Assembly: GCF_001422325.1 (NCBI RefSeq)
Contig: NZ_LMMR01000008.1
Span: 1-64,000, forward strand
Direction of reading: 5' to 3'
DNA: 64,000 bases
DNA from: Leifsonia sp. Leaf264
GTDB lineage: Bacteria > Actinomycetota > Actinomycetes > Actinomycetales > Microbacteriaceae
Of this stretch, positions 43,965-51,964 are shown piece by piece. A program made the translations under genes and the position numbers. Within the stretch, counting starts at the first letter, position 1. Each line of letters opens with the position of its first letter. The notes beneath the pieces are model-generated. The model made no database searches. It was not told the origin of the DNA and worked only from the letters and a program-made list of their open reading frames with translations.

Positions 43965-44860
43965 GGTGTCTCCTTCTGGAGGTCGGCGGCCGTGTCTGGG
44001 CCGGTGAGAGGGTCGAGGTCGAGCGAGTAGAAGTCGGCGGCGGTGCCCGCGAGGATGCTGTCGCGAGCGCCCACGTCGAGGTCGGCGAGCAGTTCGCCGA
44101 TGCCGGCGAAGACCCTGTCGTAGCCGCCGGCGATCAGCGACACCGGCCAGTCGCCGCCGTAGAGCAGCCGATCGGGTCCGAAGACGCCCATCGCGTGATC
44201 GAAGATCGGGCGGATGCTGTCCACGGTCCAGCTGGCGGGGTCGCCGACGGCGGAGTACAGGCCGGAGACCTTGCCGAACACGAGGGGGTTCTCGGCGGCC
44301 CGCGCGATGAGCGAGCGCCACGGCTCGCTGTCGGCGGCACCGATCGGAGGCTTGTTCAGGTGGTCGAGCACCATGCGCAGGCGCGGATGCCGCTCCGAGA
44401 TCGCGATCACGGCCCGCAGGTGCTCCGGCAGCACGCCCACCACGTCGAACGGCACCCCGGCATCCTCGAGCAGGCCGAGGGTGGCATCCACGTCGTCGCG
44501 CAGCAGCCAGTGCGGATCGCTGCGGTCGTGGATGAGATTGCGCACCCCGCAGAACAACGGCTCCCGCTGCAACTCGGCGAGGCGCTCGGCCGCACGCTCC
44601 GGCTGGTGCAGCGGCACATAGCCGACGACGCCGAGCACCTGCGGCGAGCGCCGGGCCACCTCGAGCATGTACTCGGTGTCCTCATCGTTGTCGGCCGCCT
44701 GCACGAGCACGCTGCCCGTCACCCCGGCGGCTTCGAAGGACGGCAGCACCTCGCCCATCGGGATCGAGCGGTTCAGGATGCCGGCATCCGGACCCAGCCA
44801 GGCGTACTCGGCCCGCTGCAGATCCCAGACGTGCTGGTGCGCATCGATGATCAGGCTCAT
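43961..44860 (-). CDS. Amidohydrolase-family L-fuconolactonase-like
   Basis: The 299-residue protein begins with the metal motif DAHQHVW (H8, H10) of amidohydrolase-2 proteins and ends with a conserved GTAADFYSLD region. It fits L-fucono-1,5-lactone hydrolase, which opens the lactone made by the sugar dehydrogenase. ATG 44860 has the best-spaced GAGGAAG site; ATG 44866 is the alternative. It is the first gene of the operon, divergent from the GntR regulator. Confidence 0.88.
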   Translation of the reverse strand: MSLIIDAHQHVWDLQRAEYAWLGPDAGILNRSIPMGEVLPSFEAAGVTGSVLVQAADNDEDTEYMLEVARRSPQVLGVVGYVPLHQPERAAERLAELQREPLFCGVRNLIHDRSDPHWLLRDDVDATLGLLEDAGVPFDVVGVLPEHLRAVIAISERHPRLRMVLDHLNKPPIGAADSEPWRSLIARAAENPLVFGKVSGLYSAVGDPASWTVDSIRPIFDHAMGVFGPDRLLYGGDWPVSLIAGGYDRVFAGIGELLADLDVGARDSILAGTAADFYSLDLDPLTGPDTAADLQKETP

Positions 44861-44890
44861 CCGCATCTTCCTCTGCTGATCGATGGGCCC

Positions 44891-44905
44891 AAAGATCTGA
44901 TGACT
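44891..44905. promoter_or_regulatory. Possible GntR operator, site 1
   Basis: AAAGATCTGATGACT shares 11 of 15 bases with a site before the aldo/keto reductase gene at 46784-46798. The palindromes GGGCCC lie on either side. The match is suggestive only. Confidence 0.3.
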
Positions 44906-44931
44906 GACGCGTCGGGCCCGCGGTGCCCGCC

Positions 44932-44937
44932 TAGGAT
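44932..44937 (+). promoter_or_regulatory. Leaderless -10 element TAGGAT before the GntR gene
   Basis: TAGGAT, six bases, then ATG at 44944. This decides the start over the GTG at 44938. Confidence 0.6.
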
Positions 44938-44943
44938 GTGCCC

Positions 44944-45771
44944 ATGGCCACACGCACCGCAGACGGGGAGTCGCCGCGTTCGCAGTCGAACGTGGTGATC
45001 GACGGCATCCGCGAGATGCTCACCAGCGGTCGGCTGGTCGCCGGAGCCAGGCTCCCGGTCGAGAAGGACCTCTGCGCCCTGCTCGGCGTCTCCCGCGGAT
45101 CGCTGCGCGAGGGCGTGCGGGCCCTCGTCGTCCTGGGGGTGCTCGAGACCCGACAGGGCGACGGCACCTACGTCACCGATCTCGGACCCGGTCAGTTGTT
45201 CGAGCCCCTCGGCTTCCTCGCCGACCTGCAGTCGCCCGAGAACAGCGTGCACCTGCTCGGCGTTCGCCGCGTGCTCGAGCCCGAGGCCGCCGCCCATGCC
45301 GCCCTGCGGATGACGGATGCCGACCTCGACGCCGCCGTCGGCATCCTGGATCGCGGTGATGCCCTCCTGGCCGACGAGCCCGGCACCGACCTCGAGGCCA
45401 TCATCGACGTCGACACCGAGTTCCACCGCCTCATCGCCCGCGCCAGCGGCAACCCGGCCTTCGCGGCCATCATCGAAGCCCTCGTCGGCCGCACGGCCCG
45501 CGCCAGGCTCTGGCGTGCCATCCACGAGCAGGGCGCCGTGCGCGAGACGCAGCGCGAGCACCGCGCCATCCTCGACGCGCTGCTGGCCCGCGATCCCGAT
45601 CGCGCGCGTATCCGCATGATGGTGCACGTGCTGGGTGTGGAGGAGTCCACCGCGACGCACTTCGCCGAGGCGGATGCCGCCGTCGCTCCCGGCGCAAGCG
45701 CTCCCGCTGCAGGCGCAGCGGCCGGCGAAGGCGCGGTCGCAGGCGAGAGCGCACCGCCCGCCGCCGAGTGA
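44944..45771 (+). CDS. GntR-family (FadR subfamily) regulator
   Basis: The 275-residue protein has an N-terminal winged helix (GARLPVEKDLCALLGVSRGSLREGVRALVVLG, residues about 33-63) and an all-helical FCD ligand domain with metal-ligand positions in DVDTEFHRLIARASGN and an HRAI helix. The C-terminal 45 residues are low-complexity alanine. It likely responds to a sugar acid and represses the divergent operon. The stops of this gene and the convergent aldo/keto reductase form the palindrome TGAGCGCTCA. Confidence 0.88.
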   Translation: MATRTADGESPRSQSNVVIDGIREMLTSGRLVAGARLPVEKDLCALLGVSRGSLREGVRALVVLGVLETRQGDGTYVTDLGPGQLFEPLGFLADLQSPENSVHLLGVRRVLEPEAAAHAALRMTDADLDAAVGILDRGDALLADEPGTDLEAIIDVDTEFHRLIARASGNPAFAAIIEALVGRTARARLWRAIHEQGAVRETQREHRAILDALLARDPDRARIRMMVHVLGVEESTATHFAEADAAVAPGASAPAAGAAAGEGAVAGESAPPAAE

Positions 45772-45775
45772 GCGC

Positions 45776-46747
45776 TCAGGCACGCCGCACCAGCCCGCGC
45801 TCGTCGAGCGCCGTCCAGAACTCCGCCGGGATCTCATGCTCGTAGCGTTCGACGGTTCCGAGCACCTGCTCGGCCGTGCGCGTGCCGACGACCACCGAGA
45901 CGACGGCCGGATGCCGCAGCGGGTAGGCGATGGCGGCCTCGGGCAGGGTGATGCCGAACTCCTCGCAGACGTCGGCGATGGCGTTGGCCCTGGCGATGAG
46001 CTCGGCCGGTGCCTGGGCGTAGTCGTAGTGCGCGTCGGCGGGCGGACGGGGGCGCGCGAGCAGTCCGGAGTTGTACACGGCGGCGGCGACGATCCCCACG
46101 CCGCGCTCCACCGCCAGAGGCAGCAGTTCGTCGAGGGCGCCCTGCTCGAGCAGTGTGTAGCGGCCGGCGAGCATGATCACGTCGACATCGTGGCGGCGCA
46201 CGAACTCGGCTGGCATGGCCGACTGGTTCATGCCGGCTCCGACGGCGCGCACGACGCCTTCCTCGCGCAGCTCGATCAGGGCGGGAATGGCCTCGGCGTG
46301 CGCCTCGTCGCCGTGGTCGTCTGGATCGTGCAGGTAGCCGATGTCGATGCGATCGAGGCCGAGACGCTCGAGGCTCTCGTGCACTGATCGACGGATGCCG
46401 TCACGACTCAGGTCCCACTCGCGGCGCACCGTCGCCGAGACGGCGTATCCCTCGTCGTCCATCGTGCCCTCGGGATAGCCGCTCGGCACGATCAGCCGCC
46501 CGACCTTCGTGGACAGCACGTAGTCCTCGCGGGGACGACCTGCCAGGGCGGCGCCGAGGCGCCGCTCCGAGAGGCCCAGCCCGTAGTGCGGTGCGGTGTC
46601 GAAGTACCGGATGCCGGCGTCCCACGCGGCGTCGACCGCTGCTCGAGCCTCGGCATCCGTCGTCTCCCGATAGAGATTCCCGAGCTGCGCCGTGCCCATC
46701 CCGAGTTCGGTGAAGGTCAGCTTCGACCTCAGCGTGCGACTCAGCAT
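45776..46747 (-). CDS. Aldo/keto reductase, L-fucose (D-threo-aldose) 1-dehydrogenase-like
   Basis: The 323-residue AKR has the tetrad D50 and Y55 in FDTAPHYG, K81 in STKVG and the histidine in YLHDPDD. The sequence GTAQLGNLYRETTDAEA and the GLGLSERRLG segment are typical of D-threo-aldose 1-dehydrogenase, which oxidises L-fucose to its lactone with NAD(P). This would be the first step for the neighbouring operon. The ATG at 46747 follows GGAGG. Confidence 0.88.
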   Translation of the reverse strand: MLSRTLRSKLTFTELGMGTAQLGNLYRETTDAEARAAVDAAWDAGIRYFDTAPHYGLGLSERRLGAALAGRPREDYVLSTKVGRLIVPSGYPEGTMDDEGYAVSATVRREWDLSRDGIRRSVHESLERLGLDRIDIGYLHDPDDHGDEAHAEAIPALIELREEGVVRAVGAGMNQSAMPAEFVRRHDVDVIMLAGRYTLLEQGALDELLPLAVERGVGIVAAAVYNSGLLARPRPPADAHYDYAQAPAELIARANAIADVCEEFGITLPEAAIAYPLRHPAVVSVVVGTRTAEQVLGTVERYEHEIPAEFWTALDERGLVRRA

Positions 46748-46783
46748 TGAGGAACCTCCACAGCGATGGGCAAGGGTGCGACT

Positions 46784-46798
46784 AAAGATTAGATCAAT
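46784..46798. promoter_or_regulatory. Possible GntR operator, site 2
   Basis: AAAGATTAGATCAAT resembles the site at 44891-44905. It lies upstream of the AKR start in the 242-base gap between the AKR gene and the XylX-like gene. Confidence 0.3.
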
Positions 46799-46989
46799 CG
46801 CTCCGAAAAGGCCACAAAACGAGGCCGACCGCGATGAAGATGGCCGATTGGTTGGGTGAATCTGCCGGCTTCGGGCCGCCAGTCGGTCGGAGGTGCGACG
46901 GATGCCGCTCGATTCGTCAGATCATCGGCGGGCGTAGCGCCACCACGAGTCACCCGGGTGCCCCCCTGCTGCGCGTGGGCGCGCGGGGG

Positions 46990-48195
46990 TCAGCGCAGTA
47001 GTCCGCGCGCGGCAAGGGAGCGGTAGAGGGCGTCGATGCCGAACGTCCACGGGGCTGCCTCCGAGCTCGAGCGCACGCGGTTGACCAGTGTCCCGAGCCG
47101 CGGTTCGGCGATGCGCACGAGGTCGCCGTCGTGGTGGGTGAAGCCGCGTCCGGTCACGTCGCGGTCGTCGACAGGCGCGAACATGGTGCCCAAGTACAGC
47201 ACGAATCCGTCGGGGTACTGATGGTGGGCACCGATGACCTGCTCCACGAGATCGGCCGGGTCGCGGCTGATGCGGGCGAGCTCACTGTGGCCGTCGAGAC
47301 TGTAGCCGTCCTCGCCGTCGATCGACAGCCGCACGACGGATGCTCGCAGGTCGTCGAGGTCATAGCTCGCGTCGAAGAGACGCACGAACGGGCCGACTGA
47401 AGCCGAGGCGTTGTTGTCCTTGGCTTTGCCGAGCAGCAGGGCGCTGCGACCCTCGATGTCGCGCAGGTTCACGTCGTTGCCGAGGCTCGCCCCCACGATG
47501 CGTCCGTCGGAACTCACCACGAGCACCACCTCGGGCTCCGGGTTGTTCCACTGCGAGGCCGGGTGCACACCCACGTCGACGAGTGGCCCGACGGTCGAGA
47601 GCACGGGCGCCTTCGTGAAGACCTCGGCGTCGGGGCCGATGCCCACCTCGAGGTACTGGCTCCACCAGCCGCGCTCGAGCAGCAGGTCCTTCAGCGCCGA
47701 CGCCTCCTCCGACCCCGGGCGCAGCGCGTCGAGGGAGCCTCCGATGGTCTCCAGGATCTCGGAACGGATGACGGCCGCCGCGTCCTGATCGCCGCGTGCC
47801 CGCTCCTCGATCACCCGCTCGATCATCGACACCGGGAACGTCACCCCGGCGGCCTTCACCACGTGCAGGTCGATCGGCGAGAGCAGCCACGGCCGTGCCT
47901 CGTCGCGGGTCTCGGGCGGCGTGTTGGCCACGAGCTCGTCGAGGGTCCCGATTCGGGTCCCGGATGCCGCGGCCAGTGCCCCCGCCGGATCGGCCTGCTC
48001 CGACAGCGCCCGCATCGTGGCGAACGACGACGACACGTCGATGACGCCGTCGGCGCGGATCGCCACCACGACCGGACCGGAGTGGCCGGCGCGTCCATCA
48101 GTGTCAGGGAGCCACGCCCGGCCCGCGAGTGTGCCGGCGTACCCGTCGTCGGGGAGCAGTCCGCTCGCATCCGTCGGCCATGCTGTCGTGGTCAT
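46990..48195 (-). CDS. FAH-family 2-keto-3-deoxy-aldonate dehydratase, XylX-like
   Basis: The 401-residue protein belongs to the fumarylacetoacetate hydrolase superfamily, in the group that contains 2-keto-3-deoxy-D-xylonate dehydratase (XylX) and L-KDA dehydratase. Segments LLSPIDLHVVKAAGVTFPVSMIERVIEE, GIGPDAEVFTKAPVLSTVG and NNPEPEVVLVVSS are typical, with metal ligands in EPE and NDV. It would convert a 2-keto-3-deoxypentonate to alpha-ketoglutarate semialdehyde. In this place it may serve a related sugar acid. Confidence 0.85.
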   Translation of the reverse strand: MTTTAWPTDASGLLPDDGYAGTLAGRAWLPDTDGRAGHSGPVVVAIRADGVIDVSSSFATMRALSEQADPAGALAAASGTRIGTLDELVANTPPETRDEARPWLLSPIDLHVVKAAGVTFPVSMIERVIEERARGDQDAAAVIRSEILETIGGSLDALRPGSEEASALKDLLLERGWWSQYLEVGIGPDAEVFTKAPVLSTVGPLVDVGVHPASQWNNPEPEVVLVVSSDGRIVGASLGNDVNLRDIEGRSALLLGKAKDNNASASVGPFVRLFDASYDLDDLRASVVRLSIDGEDGYSLDGHSELARISRDPADLVEQVIGAHHQYPDGFVLYLGTMFAPVDDRDVTGRGFTHHDGDLVRIAEPRLGTLVNRVRSSSEAAPWTFGIDALYRSLAARGLLR

Positions 48196-48258
48196 CGGGT
48201 CTCCCGCACTGTCGGTTCAGCGGTGTCGAGTCGGGCGGTTCTCATGCGCGCAGGGCGA

Positions 48259-48723
48259 TCAGCGCTCGACGAGGGTGGCGAGCTGGTCGGTCACCGAGCC
48301 CCAGCCCTCGAAGAAGCCGAGCTCGAGGTGCCGCGCGCGGTCCTCCGGGCTCCCGTGGCGCACCACCACGCGATAGTCGGTGCCGTCGGGGTGCTCGGCG
48401 AGCACGATCTCCGCTGTCATCGCCACGGGTTGCGGCCGCTGCGGCCGCCATCCGCTTCCGATGGCGTTCGTCCAGACGATCCGCTCCTCGGACTCGACGA
48501 CCAGGAACGCGGCGTCGATGTGCGGAACGAAGTTCTCGCCGTCGTCGCTCAGGCTCGTGACGAGCCCGCCGCCGGGTCGCACGTCGAGGCGCTCCACCCG
48601 AAGCACCGTCGGGGCCGGCACGAACCACCGGCTCAGCTCATCCGCATCGGTCCAGGCGCGCCAGACCGCAGCACGAGGAGCGCGGATGACGCGCTGCAGG
48701 TCGAGATCGAGCTCGGGGTTCAT
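48259..48723 (-). CDS. SRPBCC/AHSA1 domain protein
   Basis: The 154-residue protein has the AHSA1 (START-like) fold: APRAAVWRAWTDADELSRWFVP at the start, the middle beta strands and LGFFEGWGSVTDQLATL at the end. It probably binds a hydrophobic ligand. It lies 5 bases after the NAD(P)-binding protein and is co-transcribed with it. Confidence 0.85.
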   Translation of the reverse strand: MNPELDLDLQRVIRAPRAAVWRAWTDADELSRWFVPAPTVLRVERLDVRPGGGLVTSLSDDGENFVPHIDAAFLVVESEERIVWTNAIGSGWRPQRPQPVAMTAEIVLAEHPDGTDYRVVVRHGSPEDRARHLELGFFEGWGSVTDQLATLVER

Positions 48724-48728
48724 GGTGA

Positions 48729-49367
48729 TCAGTAGCCGAGGGTGAAGCGTTCGCGACGATGACGCGGGGACTCGATCTCATCGACGATCGCCATCGCGAG
48801 GTCGGCGCCTGAGATGAACGATTCGCCGTCCTCCTGGACGAGCATCACGTCACCGCCGACGCGGTAGCTGCCGGTGCGCTCGCCCGGTGCCATGCCGCCG
48901 TAGCCGGCCGCCGGATGCACGTAGAACCAGTCACAGCTCGTGGGCGAAGCCTCGAGATCGTCGAGGACGCCGATGAGTTCCAGCGACTCCGCCTTGTACG
49001 CCTCGGGGAAGTCGACGTCGACCACGCGCGGGCCGCCGGGTTCGACGAGGCTTCCCCCGGTTCCCCCGATGACGCCGATGCGCACGTGCCCGGGCAGTTC
49101 CCGCACGATCTCCGCGATCGCCGATCGCACATTGCCCGCCATGTCGCCGCGGGGTGCCACCGCGAACACCACGACCTCGACGCCCTCGATCGATTCCACC
49201 AGGTCGGGTGCGTCGAGGATGGATCCCTCCAGGTAGATGGCCCCGGGCGCGCGATGGTCGGATGGCCGCCGTGCGACCGAGACGACGGTGTGCCCCCGAG
49301 ACGCTGCCTCGTGCACGATGTTGCTGCCGGTGTAGCCGGTTCCCCCGATGACGCCGATGCGAGTCAT
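48729..49367 (-). CDS. NAD(P)-binding atypical SDR
   Basis: The 212-residue protein starts with GVIGGTGYTGSNI, an atypical short-chain dehydrogenase Rossmann motif (NmrA/SDR5-like), and keeps VVFAVAP and GVIGGTGG; the Y-x-x-x-K motif is absent. It may bind NADP as a reductase or as a redox sensor. ATG 49367 follows AAGGAGC. It is followed by the AHSA1 gene. Confidence 0.82.
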   Translation of the reverse strand: MTRIGVIGGTGYTGSNIVHEAASRGHTVVSVARRPSDHRAPGAIYLEGSILDAPDLVESIEGVEVVVFAVAPRGDMAGNVRSAIAEIVRELPGHVRIGVIGGTGGSLVEPGGPRVVDVDFPEAYKAESLELIGVLDDLEASPTSCDWFYVHPAAGYGGMAPGERTGSYRVGGDVMLVQEDGESFISGADLAMAIVDEIESPRHRRERFTLGY

Positions 49368-49430
49368 TGCGCTCCTTCTTGGTCGGACACCATTGTCGGG
49401 TGGCGAGCCGCTGGAGCGCACTACTTGACG

Positions 49431-49462
49431 AAAAAAGATCCCAGCCGATCGCCGCGGATCTT
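49431..49462 (-). terminator. Rho-independent terminator with U-tract
   Basis: On the minus strand AAGATCC (49462-49456) pairs with GGATCTT (49441-49435) around a 14-base loop and is followed by TTTTTT. It is the clearest U-tract terminator in the window and ends the transcript of the P450 region. Confidence 0.75.
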
Positions 49463-49504
49463 CCTGTTCGCACCCATCCGGTGACGCCGAACCTCGTGAC
49501 GAGC

Positions 49505-50650
49505 TCAGCCGCGTGACGGACGCTGCTGACGCTTGTCCTGCCTGTCGGTGACCTGTTCCGCGGCGACTCCGGCGCCGGCGGCGCGGAGAGCGGTGACTGC
49601 TGCATCCAGTGTCGTCAGGTAGAAATCGACGGTGCTCCCCGCGGCAGCGAACCGGTTCCCTTCAACCCTCACCACGCATCCGCCTGGTCGTTCGTCGAGG
49701 ACTGAGATGACGACCCGGAATGACCAGGACCATCGCCTCATCCCGGGGATGATTTCGGTTGGGAGGATAGTGGACAGCCATTCCCGGGTCCCGCTGCCGT
49801 AGGTGAGGGCGACTGTCGCCCCGGTCGTGTTCGTGCGCCGGAGGCCGGCAGCTCGGAACGTGTCCGTGATCAACGGGACGGCAACCTCTGCAGGGAGGCT
49901 GATGTTCAGGGTGCGGCCGGGAGCGGCCATCGTCCTCGGATCCTCACCTGCGTACTCCTGCACGTCGGCTGTCCCACGGTTCCAGCCGGGTTTCTGCATG
50001 AGCAGGTCGTCATGCCAGTGCTTCCGGCATTCGTTCACGAACGCAACGGCAGCAACAGGGTCAGCGAGAACCTGTCCGTACTGGTCGTCGGTCACCGCGT
50101 AGTACTCGTTGTAGTCCGCTGCGGAGTTGCTGACAGGGAAGGACACGTACCGGCGGCCGGAACGTTCCTCGACACCCAACGAGTACCGGTCGGGGATGGA
50201 GGTGAACTCGTCCCGGTACATGTTCCCGGCCGAAGCCAGTCTCTGCTCGCGCTCGAGGGTGCGTGCAGCCTGGCGGGCGGCTGCGAGCCGGTTGCCGGCG
50301 CGGAGACGTGCCAAGAACTCGTCGTACGCAGCCGACTCGTCGGAGAAGGTCTGTTCGTTGCAGGATGCTGCGCGTTCATCGGTCGTGAATACCAGCAACC
50401 CGTGAGGAGTGCGGCGGATCCCGACTTCATCCTCACGGATGCCGTGGTCGTCGAACAGGTTCTGCCCGGTGAGGCCTTCATTCCTGATTGCTTCACGGAC
50501 ATCGTCCACAGTCGTCACAGGCGCACTCGCTTTCGGTCCGGCTTCCACGGTAGAAGATCGCGGGGCAGACCTCCGACCGCCACCCCGCTGCCGGGCGGCT
50601 GCCTCCCCCTCCGGAGTGACGTTGAGCCCTGGGGTGGCGAAGCCATACAT
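49505..50650 (-). CDS. Unrecognised two-part protein in the P450 transcript
   Basis: From ATG 50650 the protein has 381 residues; GTG 50518 (337 residues) and ATG 50692 are alternatives. No signal or membrane segment is present. The first half (FDDHGIREDEVGI, LLVFTTDERAASCNEQTF) is alpha/beta; the middle YYAVTDDQYGQVLADPVAAVAFVNECR ends in QKPGWNRGTADV; the second half (residues about 250-360) is beta-rich with RTNTTGATVALTYGSGTREW. I do not recognise a family. Codon choice is less biased than in the first half of the window. It follows the P450 on the same strand and precedes the terminator. Confidence 0.6.
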   Translation of the reverse strand: MYGFATPGLNVTPEGEAAARQRGGGRRSAPRSSTVEAGPKASAPVTTVDDVREAIRNEGLTGQNLFDDHGIREDEVGIRRTPHGLLVFTTDERAASCNEQTFSDESAAYDEFLARLRAGNRLAAARQAARTLEREQRLASAGNMYRDEFTSIPDRYSLGVEERSGRRYVSFPVSNSAADYNEYYAVTDDQYGQVLADPVAAVAFVNECRKHWHDDLLMQKPGWNRGTADVQEYAGEDPRTMAAPGRTLNISLPAEVAVPLITDTFRAAGLRRTNTTGATVALTYGSGTREWLSTILPTEIIPGMRRWSWSFRVVISVLDERPGGCVVRVEGNRFAAAGSTVDFYLTTLDAAVTALRAAGAGVAAEQVTDRQDKRQQRPSRG

Positions 50651-50732
50651 CGATGATCGTCCGGCAGGGATGATCGGTGCGGGTCGACCCATCCGCCAGC
50701 GGCACCGCTCTTCGAGGACGCACCAGCACCGA

Positions 50733-51935
50733 TCAGGCCAGGGTGACGCGCACGGGCATGCTCTCCCAAGCGCGGAGCGTGTTGTTGAGGTGTCGACGCG
50801 GCCTGTCCGACAACTCGATGGTTCTGACCCGCCGCGCCAATGCGGTGATGAGCGTCGCCGCCTCCAGCCGCGCAACGTGTTGGCCCACGCACTGGTGGAT
50901 TCCCATGCCGAACCCGACGTGCCCCGACGGGTCTCGCGAGAGATCGAACTCGTCGGGGTTGTCCCAGCGCCGCGGGTCCCGGTTGGCCGATCCCAGGAAC
51001 ATCAGGATCTTGTGCCCTTCGGGAATCACGGTGCCGTCGAGTTCCACGTCTCGTGTGGTGGTTCGGAAGAACGTCTGCACCGGGGACTCGAGTCGGATCG
51101 CCTCGTCGAAGGCCCGCCGAGCCAACCGTGGGTCGGATCGGAGTGCCTCCCATTGCGCGGGATGTGTCGCGAATGCGTGGAGCACCGCACCGATGGCGTG
51201 GACTGTCGTGTCGACTCCGGCGGAGAGCAGCGAGCGCACGATGAGCGGCGCCTGCGCCGTCGTTATGTCGCCGCGATCGGTCGCGGCCCAGATGTCGGCG
51301 CCGAATCCTGTCGCGGCGAGCGATTCCCGCGAGCACTGGGCGTTCACCCACGCGGAAAGTTCCGGTGCGCGCTGGGCGCCTCGTTGAACCAGGGAGTTCT
51401 CTGGACCGAACGTGTTGAAGAGGTGGTCACCGTAGGGAAGCAGGTGGTCGCGGTCCGATCCGGGGAGTCCGACCGCGTCGGGGAAAACGCGGAGGGGGAA
51501 CGCCTCCGCCAGTTCCGGGACCGCATCGAACTCGAGCGGGCCGCCCAACAGGTCGTCGACGAGGCGCTCCGCATCATCCGCCCACATCGGCTCCAGTGCG
51601 CGAATCGAACGCGGGCTCAGCACCTTGGCGAGAACCTCGCGCGGCGCATTGTGGTGAGGCGGGTCAGCCTCGAGAAGCAGACTCGGCGGCCGCCAGGGTT
51701 TCTCCCGTGTGAAATTGCTCAGCCCGACGCCCGCCGCGGATTGGAACTCCTGCCAGTTCACCAACGCGGAACGGACGGTCTCGTACCTGCCCATGGCATG
51801 CACGTCGTACTTCTCCAACCGCACGACTTCGCCGGCCTCGCGCAGACGTTGCTGGAAGGGAAGCGGATCCTCGAGGATCTCGGTGCTGAAGGGGTCGTCG
51901 GTGCTGACGGCGGCCTGCGTGTCGGTGATGGTCAT
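50733..51935 (-). CDS. Cytochrome P450, aromatic O-demethylase-like
   Basis: The 400-residue P450 has the I-helix AGVDTT, the K-helix E-x-x-R in EAIRLESP and the haem loop FGMGIHQCVGQ with C349. The N-terminal region (FTREKPWRPPSLLLEADPPHHNAPREVL) resembles the CYP199-type enzymes that demethylate methoxybenzoates. It uses electrons from the reductase encoded immediately upstream. Its start ATG 51935 lies 29 bases after the reductase stop. No membrane anchor is present. Confidence 0.9.
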   Translation of the reverse strand: MTITDTQAAVSTDDPFSTEILEDPLPFQQRLREAGEVVRLEKYDVHAMGRYETVRSALVNWQEFQSAAGVGLSNFTREKPWRPPSLLLEADPPHHNAPREVLAKVLSPRSIRALEPMWADDAERLVDDLLGGPLEFDAVPELAEAFPLRVFPDAVGLPGSDRDHLLPYGDHLFNTFGPENSLVQRGAQRAPELSAWVNAQCSRESLAATGFGADIWAATDRGDITTAQAPLIVRSLLSAGVDTTVHAIGAVLHAFATHPAQWEALRSDPRLARRAFDEAIRLESPVQTFFRTTTRDVELDGTVIPEGHKILMFLGSANRDPRRWDNPDEFDLSRDPSGHVGFGMGIHQCVGQHVARLEAATLITALARRVRTIELSDRPRRHLNNTLRAWESMPVRVTLA

Positions 51936-51964
51936 TGTCGTGTCCTTTCGTGAGCGGTGCCTGG

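Noticed and set aside
49505-50650. The unknown gene as a toxin, immunity protein or phage gene
   Set aside because: A faint resemblance of the QKPGWNRGT segment to hypothetical proteins was noted, but no toxin, integrase or phage gene is near and the link cannot be supported.
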